A stretch of 64,000 nt of DNA from Flavobacterium hydrophilum (lineage in GTDB: Bacteria; Bacteroidota; Bacteroidia; Flavobacteriales; Flavobacteriaceae), in contig NZ_QJHL01000001.1 in NCBI RefSeq assembly GCF_003202405.1, forward strand, positions 1,426,001 through 1,490,000, in the 5' to 3' direction. Shown in pieces: positions 25,259 through 34,255 of this stretch; within the stretch, counting starts at the first letter, position 1, and each line of letters starts with the position of its first letter. Below the pieces are notes generated by a model, which was given only the letters and a program-made list of their open reading frames with translations, was not told the DNA's origin and did no database searches. A program made the translations under genes and the position numbers.

Positions 25259-27454
25259 ATGAAAAAAATATTCTCCCTGTCTTTTTTGATGTTGTCGATT
25301 TCTTTGTTTTCACAACAAAAAATAGACAGGAAAGCATTGGTAACAAGACACAATGTTCAGATTACTGCAATAGATACTTTAGCTTCTTTAACCGTTGGTA
25401 ACGGGACATTTGCTTTTACGGTTGATGCGACCGGACTACAGAGTTTTCCGGAAAAATATCAAAACGGAATTCCGCTTGGAACGCAATCTGAATGGGGGTG
25501 GGACAGTTATAAAAATACTGAGAATTATAAGTTTTCTGAGACTCTAAAAGACGTAGATCAGTATGGTCGTAAGATTTCGTATTCAACACAAATTAAAGAA
25601 CCTGCACGAAAAAAAGAAGCAGTCGAATGGTTTCGTCAAAACCCGCATTTATTACAATTGGGAAATATAGGTTTTGAAATCACTAAGAAAGATGGCAGTT
25701 TAGTAAAACCGGATGATATTAAAGCTATTAATCAAAAGCTGAATTTATGGTCAGGAAAAATTGAGAGTTATTTTGAGGTGGAAGGCACTTCCGTGAAAGT
25801 GATAACGGCTTGTGATCAGACAAAAGATGCTTTAGGCTTTAAAATAGAATCAGATTTAATTCAGCAAGGGCGTTTGAAAATTCGTGTCCGAATCCCTTTT
25901 CCAACAGGACTATGGGGTGATATGGGCACGAAATGGGAAGAAAAACAGGATGTAAGTATTTCAGCCGTAGCTATTGCGGGGACTGATATGGGGAAAAAAT
26001 GGGGCGGAAAACAAGATTATAAAAGCAATCTAAAAATCAAAAATAAATCAGAAGCTACAATTACACACGTAATGGACAGTATTTCGTATGATATTAATTT
26101 GAAATGGAAAGGCACTGCATCAATTAAAGAAAAAGCAAAGCATTATTTTGTTGTAGAACCTTCAAAAAGTAATACAATTGAATTGAGTTGTTCGTTCATC
26201 CAAACATATAAAAACAAATCTGTAATTCCTTCTTTTGAAGCGATTGAAAAAAGCAGTATCGGTGGTTGGGAATCCTTTTGGGAAAGCGGAGCGGCAGTTG
26301 ATTTTTCAGGAAGTACAGACAAACGTGCACATGAACTGGAGCGACGTGTTATTCTTTCGCAATACCTGACCAAATTGCAGTGTACCGGGAAAGTTCCGCC
26401 ACAGGAAACGGGTTTGACTTATAACAGCTGGTACGGAAAACCACACTTAGAAATGCACTGGTGGCATGGTGTGCATTTTGCACTTTGGGACAGACCGGAA
26501 TTACTGGAAAAAAGTCTTCCGTGGTATCAGAAAGTTTTTGAAAAGGCTAAAAATATCGCTAAGAGACAAGGTTTTGAAGGGGCAAGATGGCAAAAAATGA
26601 CAGATTATGATGGTAATGAAAGTCCGTCTTCTGTAGGGGCATTCTTAATTTGGCAGCAACCGCATTTTATCACGTACGCAGATTTAATATACAGTGCCAA
26701 TCCAACAACGAAGACTTTAAATTTATACAGTGAACGTGTTTTTGCAACGGCAGATTTTATGGCTTCATTCGCTAATTACGACAGTAAAAATGATCGTTAC
26801 GTTTTAGGGCCGGGCGTGATTCCGGCGCAGGAAAGATTCAAAGCGATCGAAACTTTTAACCCAACCTATGAACTTGCATACTGGAACTGGGCATTGAAAA
26901 CTGCTATTGCGTGGAAGAAAAAATTAAATCAAAAAGTACCTGAAAAATGGGAAGACGTTTTGAAAAAACTATCTCCTTTGCCAATTGCAAAAGATGTGTA
27001 TCTGGCAACAGAAAGCGCTACAGATTCCTATACCAATCCTGAATTTAAAACGGATCATCCATCGGTTTTAGGAACTTTCGGAATGCTTCCGGAAACGTCT
27101 CTTCTGGATAAAAAAATCATGAAAAACACATTTGATTTAGTTTGGAATACCTGGACATGGGATAAAACCTGGGGTTGGGATTTCCCAATGACAGCGATGT
27201 CTGCAGCCCGTTTGCAAATGCCTGAAAAAGCAGTTGACGCCCTTTTTATGAATGTAGTAACCAATACGTATTTAAAAAACGGACATAATTACCAATCGCC
27301 AAGACTAACGCTGTATCTTCCGGGTAACGGAGGATTACTAACAGCTGTTGCGATGATGTGTGCAGGCTGGGAGGGAAATACAGTTGAAAATCCAGGGTTT
27401 CCTAAAGATGGAACATGGAAAGTTAAAAGTGAAGGATTTAAGAAGATGTTTTAA
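25259..27454 (+). CDS. Six-hairpin glycosidase-like protein, GH65/GH95-type
   Basis: This 731-residue secreted protein (signal peptide MKKIFSLSFLMLSISLFSQ) has an N-terminal beta-sandwich (25-300) and an (alpha/alpha)6 barrel (about 330-700). NSWYGKPHLEMHWWHGVHFALW and GARWQKMTDYDGNESP resemble the catalytic loops of GH65/GH95-like enzymes, and PRLTLYLPGNGGLLTAVAMMCAGW lies near the end. The Glu in NESPSS or in HLEMHW are the candidate acids. It lies 158 bases after the preceding large glycosidase and 196 bases before the PL11 gene. I cannot assign a linkage. An alpha- or beta-glycosidase acting on oligosaccharides released from RG-I is a guess from context only. Confidence 0.6.
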   Translation: MKKIFSLSFLMLSISLFSQQKIDRKALVTRHNVQITAIDTLASLTVGNGTFAFTVDATGLQSFPEKYQNGIPLGTQSEWGWDSYKNTENYKFSETLKDVDQYGRKISYSTQIKEPARKKEAVEWFRQNPHLLQLGNIGFEITKKDGSLVKPDDIKAINQKLNLWSGKIESYFEVEGTSVKVITACDQTKDALGFKIESDLIQQGRLKIRVRIPFPTGLWGDMGTKWEEKQDVSISAVAIAGTDMGKKWGGKQDYKSNLKIKNKSEATITHVMDSISYDINLKWKGTASIKEKAKHYFVVEPSKSNTIELSCSFIQTYKNKSVIPSFEAIEKSSIGGWESFWESGAAVDFSGSTDKRAHELERRVILSQYLTKLQCTGKVPPQETGLTYNSWYGKPHLEMHWWHGVHFALWDRPELLEKSLPWYQKVFEKAKNIAKRQGFEGARWQKMTDYDGNESPSSVGAFLIWQQPHFITYADLIYSANPTTKTLNLYSERVFATADFMASFANYDSKNDRYVLGPGVIPAQERFKAIETFNPTYELAYWNWALKTAIAWKKKLNQKVPEKWEDVLKKLSPLPIAKDVYLATESATDSYTNPEFKTDHPSVLGTFGMLPETSLLDKKIMKNTFDLVWNTWTWDKTWGWDFPMTAMSAARLQMPEKAVDALFMNVVTNTYLKNGHNYQSPRLTLYLPGNGGLLTAVAMMCAGWEGNTVENPGFPKDGTWKVKSEGFKKMF

Positions 27455-27502
27455 TTTATTGAAGATGTTAAGCTGCTAAGATTCTTCAATCGAAGTTTTT
27501 TT

Positions 27503-27578
27503 TAATCTCGCAAAGTCGCTAAGACGCAAAGAAAAATATAAAATCAAAACTTTGCGATTCTGCGACTTTGCGAGATTA
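27503..27578. repeat. Nested intergenic inverted repeat
   Basis: TAATCTCGCAAAGTCGC (27503-27519) is perfectly inverted at 27562-27578. An inner pair, CGCAAAG (27525-27531) and CTTTGCG (27550-27556), nests inside it. The RNA would fold into a long rod. The wording and GC-rich arms differ from the surrounding AT-rich DNA, as expected of a dispersed repeat element. It may also insulate the PL11 gene from its upstream neighbour. Confidence 0.75.
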
Positions 27579-27650
27579 TTTTTTTTCAAGTAAACCTTAA
27601 CCGTAAAAGACAGTCTAAACTTGCGTTAAACTTTACCAACCAAACCAATT

Positions 27651-29504
27651 ATGAAAAATAGAATTTTAGTAACGTTATTCCTTTTGTCAGGTTCAATTTC
27701 ATTTGCCCAAAGACAAATGGAAAGTTTAGACCGTGGCGTAATTGCCATAAAAGATAAAGGCCAGTTTTTTATCAGCTGGCGTGTTTTAGGAACAGATACA
27801 GATGATCTGGCTTTTAATTTATACCGAAAGAGCGGTTCAAAAAAAGCGATCAAACTAAATGAAAAGCCTATAACCGGGGCTACAAATTTTGTTGATACCA
27901 AAGCAAATCCGCAGGAAGAAAATACCTGGTTTGTAAAAACGGTTTTAAAAGGAAAAGAGGCAGAAGCCAAAGGAAGCTTTACGATTACTGCTTCAAGTCC
28001 GGACAAGGATTATTTGTCAATTGTGATAAAACCCGTTGAAGGTTACATTCCGAATGATCTTTCGACCGGTGATTTAGATGGCGACGGAAGATATGATCTA
28101 ATTGTTCACATGACCGGAAAGGGACATGATAATTCGCATACCGGTATTACAGATCCGCCTATTTTTCAAGCCTATACTTTGGAAGGGAAATTTTTATGGC
28201 AGATTACTTTAGGCAAAAACATTCGTGAAGGAGCGCATTATACACAGTTTATGGTCTATGATCTGGATGGTGACGGAATTGCAGAACTGGTTTGCAAAAC
28301 AGCTGACGGAACTACGGACAGTGAGGGAAATGTGGTTGGAGATGCTTCAAAAGACTGGGTTGACAGAGATCCAAAATCGGGAACTTATGGAAAGATTTTA
28401 AAAGGCCCTGAATATCTTTCCGTTTTCGACGGACGAACCGGAAAGCTGGTTACAACTACAGATTATATTCCGGAGCGTGGTGATTTGGCAGGCTGGGGCG
28501 GACATGGAGGTAGCGGAGGTAATGATACCAAAGGAAACAGAATCGACCGTTTTACAGCCTGTGTTGCTTACCTGGACGGGATTCATCCAAGCGTGGTAAT
28601 GTGCCGTGGATATTACGGCAGAACGGTTTTGGCGGCCTTCGATTTTAAAAATAAAAAACTGACTTCAAGATGGGTTTTTGACAGTAAAGACGCTGAAAAC
28701 CCTTATTCCGGAATGGGAAATCACGGATTAACGGTGGCTGACGTTGATAACGACAGGAAAGATGAAATTGTTTACGGCTCGATGTGTGTAGATGATAATG
28801 GCAAAGGATTGTATACGACCGGTTTCAGGCACGGAGATGCACTGCATGTTTCTGATCTGGATTTGGATGTTCCGGGCTTAGAAGCATTTGGTATACATGA
28901 AATTGAAAATAAAACAACCGGTCCGGGTGTAGCCGTTTTTTCAGCAGCAGACGGAAAAGTTTTGTTTACCGATTCTTTAAATGAAGATGTTGGCAGGGGA
29001 GTGGCAGATAATATCGATCCGACAAGAAAAGGAGCACAGTGCTGGTGGTCAGGCTCGCCGTTTTTGTATGATATGAAAGGGAATAAAATAGGGGATGCTC
29101 CAAAATCAATCAATTTCCTTATTTATTGGGATGGAGATACTTCAAGAGAGCTTTTAAACTCGAATTATATTGACAAATATGGCAAGGGCAGATTGTTTAC
29201 GGCAACAGGAGCAGTTTCGAATAACGGAACAAAATCAACCCCGGCACTTTCTGCGGATATTTTGGGAGACTGGCGGGAAGAACTGATTTTAAGAAGCGAA
29301 GACAATAAAGAGTTACGAATTTATTCAACTACAATTCCAACAGATGTAAAACAATATACTTTAATGCACGATCCTCAGTACCGTTTGAGTATTGCCTGGC
29401 AAAATGTAGGGTATAATCAGCCACCCCATACCGGTTTTTATTTTGGAAGCGGGATGCAGCCGGCTCCAAAACCTAATATTGTTTTGGTTCCTTTGAAGGA
29501 GTAG
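27651..29504 (+). CDS. PL11 rhamnogalacturonan lyase
   Basis: This 617-residue secreted enzyme (signal peptide ending SISFAQ, about residue 19) belongs to PL11, the YesW-type eight-bladed beta-propeller lyases. They cleave the rhamnose-galacturonate bond of RG-I by beta-elimination, leaving an unsaturated galacturonate for GH105 enzymes. Calcium-loop motifs TGDLDGDGRYDLI, VYDLDGDGIAELVCK, VADVDNDRKDEIVYG and SADILGDWREELILR are clear. GGHGGSGGND and RGYYGRTVLAAFD are also family signatures. Length fits the family, which is usually about 600 residues. It is the clearest statement in the window that RG-I is a substrate. A bidirectional terminator closes the unit. Confidence 0.95.
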   Translation: MKNRILVTLFLLSGSISFAQRQMESLDRGVIAIKDKGQFFISWRVLGTDTDDLAFNLYRKSGSKKAIKLNEKPITGATNFVDTKANPQEENTWFVKTVLKGKEAEAKGSFTITASSPDKDYLSIVIKPVEGYIPNDLSTGDLDGDGRYDLIVHMTGKGHDNSHTGITDPPIFQAYTLEGKFLWQITLGKNIREGAHYTQFMVYDLDGDGIAELVCKTADGTTDSEGNVVGDASKDWVDRDPKSGTYGKILKGPEYLSVFDGRTGKLVTTTDYIPERGDLAGWGGHGGSGGNDTKGNRIDRFTACVAYLDGIHPSVVMCRGYYGRTVLAAFDFKNKKLTSRWVFDSKDAENPYSGMGNHGLTVADVDNDRKDEIVYGSMCVDDNGKGLYTTGFRHGDALHVSDLDLDVPGLEAFGIHEIENKTTGPGVAVFSAADGKVLFTDSLNEDVGRGVADNIDPTRKGAQCWWSGSPFLYDMKGNKIGDAPKSINFLIYWDGDTSRELLNSNYIDKYGKGRLFTATGAVSNNGTKSTPALSADILGDWREELILRSEDNKELRIYSTTIPTDVKQYTLMHDPQYRLSIAWQNVGYNQPPHTGFYFGSGMQPAPKPNIVLVPLKE

Positions 29505-29527
29505 ATTTTATTTAGATTAGCCATAGA

Positions 29528-29575
29528 TGTCAGGCTGAGCGGAGTCGAAGCCCTTTCGGTAAAAAAGTCCTTCGA
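29528..29575. repeat. Dispersed repeat, copy 1
   Basis: The stretch 29528-29556, containing CAGGCTGAGCGGAGTCGAAG, recurs at 62252-62280 with a single base change. Here GTCGAAG (29544-29550) also pairs with CTTCGAC downstream (to 29575), so this copy can form a hairpin. Related sequences are common between genes in flavobacteria. Confidence 0.7.
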
Positions 29576-29613
29576 CTAAATTCCGTATGATATCATTCTT
29601 AAAAGACACATAA

Positions 29614-29649
29614 AAAAAGTCCGTTTCATGTATTTGAAACGGACTTTTT
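29614..29649. terminator. Bidirectional hairpin terminator
   Basis: AAAAAGTCCGTTTCA (29614-29628) and its perfect inverse (29635-29649) form a 15-base stem with a 6-base loop. A-runs and T-runs on opposite sides let it end both the PL11 gene and the converging gene at 29721. Confidence 0.92.
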
Positions 29650-29720
29650 AGATTTGTGATTTATTGGGGCAAAAAACAAACCTTGTTTTAATTTTGAAAA
29701 TCAGATTTCCAATAATAAAA

Positions 29721-31319
29721 CTATTTGATTATTATTTTAGTTGTAGAAGTTTGACTGTTTTTAGTTAGTTTTAAGATATACAAACCAGTTTTTAAATTTA
29801 AATGAAGTGAATTGTCATTTGTTTTGCCGGTGACTTGTTTTTCACCTAATATATCAAACACTTCGTATTCTATAGTTTCATTATCTGTATTGTTGATAAA
29901 GAAATTCCCATCTGAAGGATTTGGGTATACCGCTACAGCTTCTAACTTGTTTTGATCTTTTACAGAAAGGGTAGTAGGTGTGTAAGAGAAAAGTTCTTGC
30001 CCGTCAGTTCCTGTAGCTGCAAAAAACAATTTGTTTCCTACTTTTGTTAAACTGCTAACTCCTGTTGGATTAATGCTTCCTGAAATCAGTGAGCTTACCA
30101 AAACAGTACCGGCTGCAGTACCATCAGTTTGCCACAACTCTCTTGAAGTATCAGCGTTACTATCGGCAGTAAAATATACTATTCCGTTTAGTTCAATATA
30201 ATCAACAGTTGCAGCTGATGTTGGTGCATTAAAATCAACCAGTTTGGTTAATGTAGAATTAGTGTATTTGTAAAAATCATAATTAGTGCCGTCATCAGAA
30301 GCGAAGAAATAAAGCACGCCATTTACAGATTGAATCTGATCAGGTGTCGAACTGCCTGTTCCTGGGTTAATGTCAGCAACTTCAGTAGTTCCTGCTTCTG
30401 TTCCATCAGTTTGCAATAATTCTACTCCGTTAGGACCGTTTGCTCTAAAAAAAGTAACATTACCCACATTAGCAAAACGAATAGGAGCAGATCCTGTAGT
30501 TCCGGGATTAATATCTTTAACTAATAATGTTCCTGCTTCTGTTCCGTCAGTTTTCCACAATTCAAATCCGGTTGTACCAATATTTCCCTGAAAATAAATA
30601 GTATTTCCATTTTTGAAATACGTTGTTCCAACACCATGTCCTGTTCCTGAATTGATATCCTTAATATTGTTATTCGAATCTGTAGAAATACCGTCCCATT
30701 TGTATAATTCTCTTCCTGTTGTAGTAACAACTAACTGAGTATAAATAGCGTTACCATTTAGGTTTTCAATCCAGCTGAAGCTATTTGCTGTACCAGGCTG
30801 ATCAATAAGATTTGTTATAGTAGTACCATCAGTCTTCCATATTTCAGTACCAGTGGTTCCATTGTTAGCTGCAAAAACCATAGTTGTTGGATTAATCACA
30901 GTAAGAAATGAAGGGTTTGAAGCTGTAGTGCCGGGATATAAATCAAATATCATTTGTGTCCCTGCATTAGTACCATCAGTTTTCCAAAGCTCTGTTCCGT
31001 TTACACTTGTTCCGTTTGATGCGGTAAAATAAACCTGATTGTTAAAAGCTGTAAAATTTGCTGGATTTGAATTAGAAGCAGCAGTTGTTGTAGTGTTGAT
31101 ATCTTTAACCATTACTGTGCCAGCTTCAGTTCCGTCAGATTTCCATAATTCTACGCCATTTGTACCATCGGTAGCCCTAAAAAATAATGTTCCATTAAAG
31201 TCGAAAAAATTTGTTGGACTTGAAGAGTTAGCATTTCCGGGATTTATGTCCTTGATCTGAGCTATTTGCCCAAATGACAGGGAAGAAATTAATAATAAAA
31301 AGAGGTATTTGTTTTTCAT
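29721..31319 (-). CDS. Secreted ELWxxDGT-repeat protein with T9SS sorting domain
   Basis: The 532-residue product starts with a signal peptide (to about residue 17) and contains repeated units built around ELWKTDGTEAGT followed by VKDINPG, a beta-propeller-like repeat family. The last 75 residues (VYPNPSDGNFFINN... to GLYILKLT... KIIIK) are a type A type IX secretion sorting domain, so the protein should be exported across the outer membrane and anchored at or released from the surface. The repeat number, about eight recognisable units, was counted by eye. No enzymatic motif is visible; an adhesive or surface-binding role is the usual guess. It converges on the PL11 gene and is not obviously part of the glycan operons. 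Confidence 0.85.
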   Translation of the reverse strand: MKNKYLFLLLISSLSFGQIAQIKDINPGNANSSSPTNFFDFNGTLFFRATDGTNGVELWKSDGTEAGTVMVKDINTTTTAASNSNPANFTAFNNQVYFTASNGTSVNGTELWKTDGTNAGTQMIFDLYPGTTASNPSFLTVINPTTMVFAANNGTTGTEIWKTDGTTITNLIDQPGTANSFSWIENLNGNAIYTQLVVTTTGRELYKWDGISTDSNNNIKDINSGTGHGVGTTYFKNGNTIYFQGNIGTTGFELWKTDGTEAGTLLVKDINPGTTGSAPIRFANVGNVTFFRANGPNGVELLQTDGTEAGTTEVADINPGTGSSTPDQIQSVNGVLYFFASDDGTNYDFYKYTNSTLTKLVDFNAPTSAATVDYIELNGIVYFTADSNADTSRELWQTDGTAAGTVLVSSLISGSINPTGVSSLTKVGNKLFFAATGTDGQELFSYTPTTLSVKDQNKLEAVAVYPNPSDGNFFINNTDNETIEYEVFDILGEKQVTGKTNDNSLHLNLKTGLYILKLTKNSQTSTTKIIIK

Positions 31320-31384
31320 ATTGTACTGGTATTAAATTAATGTATTTACAAAGAGTTGAAAATTTTAATAAAATTATAAACGGA

Positions 31385-31603
31385 TTATGCTTTTGCTTTT
31401 TTGATGTTAAGCGCAATTATTGCAGGTATTGAGACAATAAGTGGAAAGACAATAACAAGGAAAATCAAAAGATAAGGCTGTTTAAATTTATGTCGGTCTT
31501 TTATAATATATAATAGTGCAATAGGCGTTAGGATCAGATATAATAAAACGCAAAGCTGATATAGAAATAAATCTGTTTCAAATGGGGCAATTAATTCATT
31601 CAT
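31385..31603 (-). CDS. Small two-helix membrane protein
   Basis: A 72-residue protein with two hydrophobic segments (about residues 13-32 and 44-64) joined by the charged loop KDRHKFKQ. This resembles the two-helix PLDc_N type of small inner-membrane proteins. It begins 28 bases after the diheme peroxidase gene and may be the last gene of that minus-strand unit. No function is assigned. Confidence 0.6.
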   Translation of the reverse strand: MNELIAPFETDLFLYQLCVLLYLILTPIALLYIIKDRHKFKQPYLLIFLVIVFPLIVSIPAIIALNIKKAKA

Positions 31604-31631
31604 AATAGTTTATGTTTAAATTTTACTAAAA

Positions 31632-32780
31632 TTATTTTGGAAGATCCGGGGTCATAATCCTTCTCGTTGGCGTACTTAACGTTTCTATAAAAGCCAGTAA
31701 ATCGCTGATTTCTTCTTTACTTAAGTTTAATTTCTTAAGCATTGGATCTACTTTCGGAATTAAGGTATCACGTGCTGTTCCCAAATATTTTTTCTGAACA
31801 GGAGAAGGATTTCCTAAATTATAAAGTTCTACAACATCTAGTAATGTTGGGAAATGTCCGTGGTGCATCCATGGTCTGGTATTGACTACTTCACGAAGTG
31901 TTGGCGTTCTGAATTTGCCAATATCCTTAACATCTTTCGTAACATTGTAACGACCAAAATCTTCATTTTTTGTTCCGAATAAAACCTGTCCGTCATTATG
32001 AAACTGATTGTCGCTGAAATAAGGTGTATTATGACAGTTGATGCATTGCGCTTTGGTTCTGAACAAATGCAGTCCTTTTACCTGCGAATCTGTATAAGCT
32101 TCGGATTTTCCGCTAATGAAATTGTCAAACTTGCTTTTTGGACTGTTGATGGATCTTTCGAATGTGGCAATCGCATACTGAATTCTTTCAAGCGTAACTT
32201 TTTTGTCTCCAAAAGCAGCTGTAAAAAGTGGGTTGTATCCCTTTATCTTTCCAATTTTATTGACTGCAATCGTAAGTTTTTCGTTCATTTCTAAAGGATC
32301 ACCTACAGGAAATTGCGCTTGATCTTCTAAGCTCTTAGCACGTCCGTCCCAAAATAAAGAAGTGGCATAAGCCGAATTCAAAATGGTCATCGAATTTCGT
32401 TTTCCGGTTTGACGGTCATGACCAAATGAACGCGTTAAATTGTCTGTCCAGCCTAATTCAGGATTGTGACAGGAAGCACAGGCAATTTGTCCGCTGACAG
32501 ATAATCTTGGGTCAAAAAACAATACTTTGCCCAGACTTTCTTTTTCTTTAGAATATGTATTGTAGGCAGGATAAGGAACAGCAGGAAGCACCCCGATATC
32601 CTGAAATTTAGATTTGTCTATGCTTTCATGTAATTCTGCAGCAGGCCATTTTGAGGTATCTCCACTGGAATAGAGTTTTCGTAATTCAGGAATATCAATA
32701 TAATCAGGATCTTCGATGCTTTGATATGCTGTTAAACTCAAAAGCAGTAAAACGGGTATTATTAATTTTTTTACTTTCAT
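31632..32780 (-). CDS. Diheme cytochrome c peroxidase (MauG/CCP family)
   Basis: This 382-residue exported protein has two c-type haem sites, CASCH (101-105) and CINCH (246-250), in the arrangement of bacterial diheme peroxidases. RNSMTILNSAYATSLFWDGRAKSLEDQA and PTLREVVNTRPWMHHGHFPTL are characteristic of the MauG/CCP family. The N-terminus is a signal peptide without a lipobox Cys. The reaction would be periplasmic peroxide reduction or an oxidation using high-valent haem. It begins 2 bases after the lipoprotein gene, so it is part of the FecI-FecR-SusC-SusD transcript. A diheme peroxidase in such an operon points to metal or haem handling rather than plain polysaccharide use, though this is inference. 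Confidence 0.9.
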   Translation of the reverse strand: MKVKKLIIPVLLLLSLTAYQSIEDPDYIDIPELRKLYSSGDTSKWPAAELHESIDKSKFQDIGVLPAVPYPAYNTYSKEKESLGKVLFFDPRLSVSGQIACASCHNPELGWTDNLTRSFGHDRQTGKRNSMTILNSAYATSLFWDGRAKSLEDQAQFPVGDPLEMNEKLTIAVNKIGKIKGYNPLFTAAFGDKKVTLERIQYAIATFERSINSPKSKFDNFISGKSEAYTDSQVKGLHLFRTKAQCINCHNTPYFSDNQFHNDGQVLFGTKNEDFGRYNVTKDVKDIGKFRTPTLREVVNTRPWMHHGHFPTLLDVVELYNLGNPSPVQKKYLGTARDTLIPKVDPMLKKLNLSKEEISDLLAFIETLSTPTRRIMTPDLPK

Positions 32781-32782
32781 AG

Positions 32783-34255
32783 TTATAATGTAACTTCTTT
32801 AGGACAAGATTCATTTAAAGGTGCTAATGTTGGATAAACTTTATTATTGTAAATCCTATATTGAGAAGAGATTGTTCCTCCAAAAAGTTTATCGTTGGTT
32901 AATTTCAATTCAAAAGAAATTTCAAATAAACCCGTACTAATTTCTTTGTAAGTTCCTTCACCTGAAATTGCAATACTATAGCTGTTTTTATTCGTTCCGG
33001 TAATTGTGATATATTGCGGAATTACGAGAACTTTTCCATTCGTTTTGCTGTTACCGTTTTCAGGGAAAAATTCTAATGCTGATGTAATATTAAATCCTGG
33101 TGAGTTTGCTGCGGTAGTACTTTCGTTAGAAAACCATCTTTTTAGATTAAATGAATTGGTTGTATTGGTACCGGTAGAAACATTAAACCCAATTTTAAAA
33201 GCATCATGGTAAACATCATCATTAGGGTTTGTGTTTCCTTTGTCACTGTAAAAAATGGCATTTTCATTATCCTTCGTTACTACCACAGGAAAAGTAAAAG
33301 CATTAAAAGCCTGCCATGCACAACTACCACTTCTGTCAAACCAGTTTTCACCATATGTCAGGTAAAATTGATTTGATAAATCATAAAATTTAGAAGCAGG
33401 ATTTGTAAGAATATCACGATTTGATTTTATAGGTTTAACGATTTGTAAAACAGTCGTTCCCGTAGCAATATAATCACCTGCATTTATAAGTGTAATACTG
33501 GTTTCATAATATACATCGTCTTCCTGAATATCTTCTAAAAGAGTTAAGTGATAGGTAATTGATTTTCTGTTATCCCCAAAGTCATCATGAGTTAAAGAAT
33601 AATCAAAGCCATTCAGAAATTTGAAAATAGTAAGATTTTCAATTTCTGAAGGAATAAATCCGTTAGGAAAATTTACTTTAAAGTCAATTGTTTCCCCTGC
33701 AGCTCCTTTGACAACTATTCTGTTTGCTGACAATGAATACGGTGTACTCACTTCACCTAATATGATTGTTAGGACGTCATTTGAAACAGATGTATTTAAA
33801 TTACCAATATGAATTTCAGGATCAGATGTACTTTCTAATTTTAAGGTTATAATTTGTTTTTCTTTCCATCTTTTTTCAAAAGAAAGAAAGATAGTATCGG
33901 TTAATTTACTTCCTTCAAAAAGTAATTCGTTTGTAGGTTCTATACTAAAACTATTTACATCTCCGGAAGTAACGGCACTAAATTTTGCTGTAACAGCAGA
34001 TTTTAAAGGTGTTGAACTTAATGTTACCGGTACTTTTAATGTTTTAACCGATTTGTTTTCATAGCTAACTACCGGTGCCAAAACGGTATTAACAGATGGA
34101 TATTCTAATGGAACGTTGCTAGTAGAGTTTACTAATAAATTAAACCTTATAAAAGGGCCAAAGTTTTTTGAGTCTAATCTGTAATCGTCCTTAGAACAAG
34201 AAGAAACTAATGTTATAACAATACTTAATACAGATATAATTTTAATACGATTCAT
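32783..34255 (-). CDS. Surface lipoprotein downstream of SusD, unknown function
   Basis: This 490-residue lipoprotein has a type II signal peptide with lipobox VSSC (Cys20) followed by SKDD. The body is rich in beta-strands, with Ser/Thr-rich and Asn-rich segments. Residues 290-430 include CAWQAFNAFTFPVVVTKDN and EFFPENGNSKTNGKVLVIPQ, which read as a C-terminal binding domain. I do not recognise the family. Its start overlaps the end of SusD by 14 bases, indicating translational coupling. The position matches that of SusE/F-like surface binding proteins in Sus operons, so a ligand-binding role beside the SusCD pair is likely. Confidence 0.7.
   Translation of the reverse strand: MNRIKIISVLSIVITLVSSCSKDDYRLDSKNFGPFIRFNLLVNSTSNVPLEYPSVNTVLAPVVSYENKSVKTLKVPVTLSSTPLKSAVTAKFSAVTSGDVNSFSIEPTNELLFEGSKLTDTIFLSFEKRWKEKQIITLKLESTSDPEIHIGNLNTSVSNDVLTIILGEVSTPYSLSANRIVVKGAAGETIDFKVNFPNGFIPSEIENLTIFKFLNGFDYSLTHDDFGDNRKSITYHLTLLEDIQEDDVYYETSITLINAGDYIATGTTVLQIVKPIKSNRDILTNPASKFYDLSNQFYLTYGENWFDRSGSCAWQAFNAFTFPVVVTKDNENAIFYSDKGNTNPNDDVYHDAFKIGFNVSTGTNTTNSFNLKRWFSNESTTAANSPGFNITSALEFFPENGNSKTNGKVLVIPQYITITGTNKNSYSIAISGEGTYKEISTGLFEISFELKLTNDKLFGGTISSQYRIYNNKVYPTLAPLNESCPKEVTL

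Noticed and set aside
27626..28006. 126-residue minus-strand open frame over the PL11 start
   Set aside because: It covers the promoter and signal peptide of a clear PL11 gene and shows no domain.
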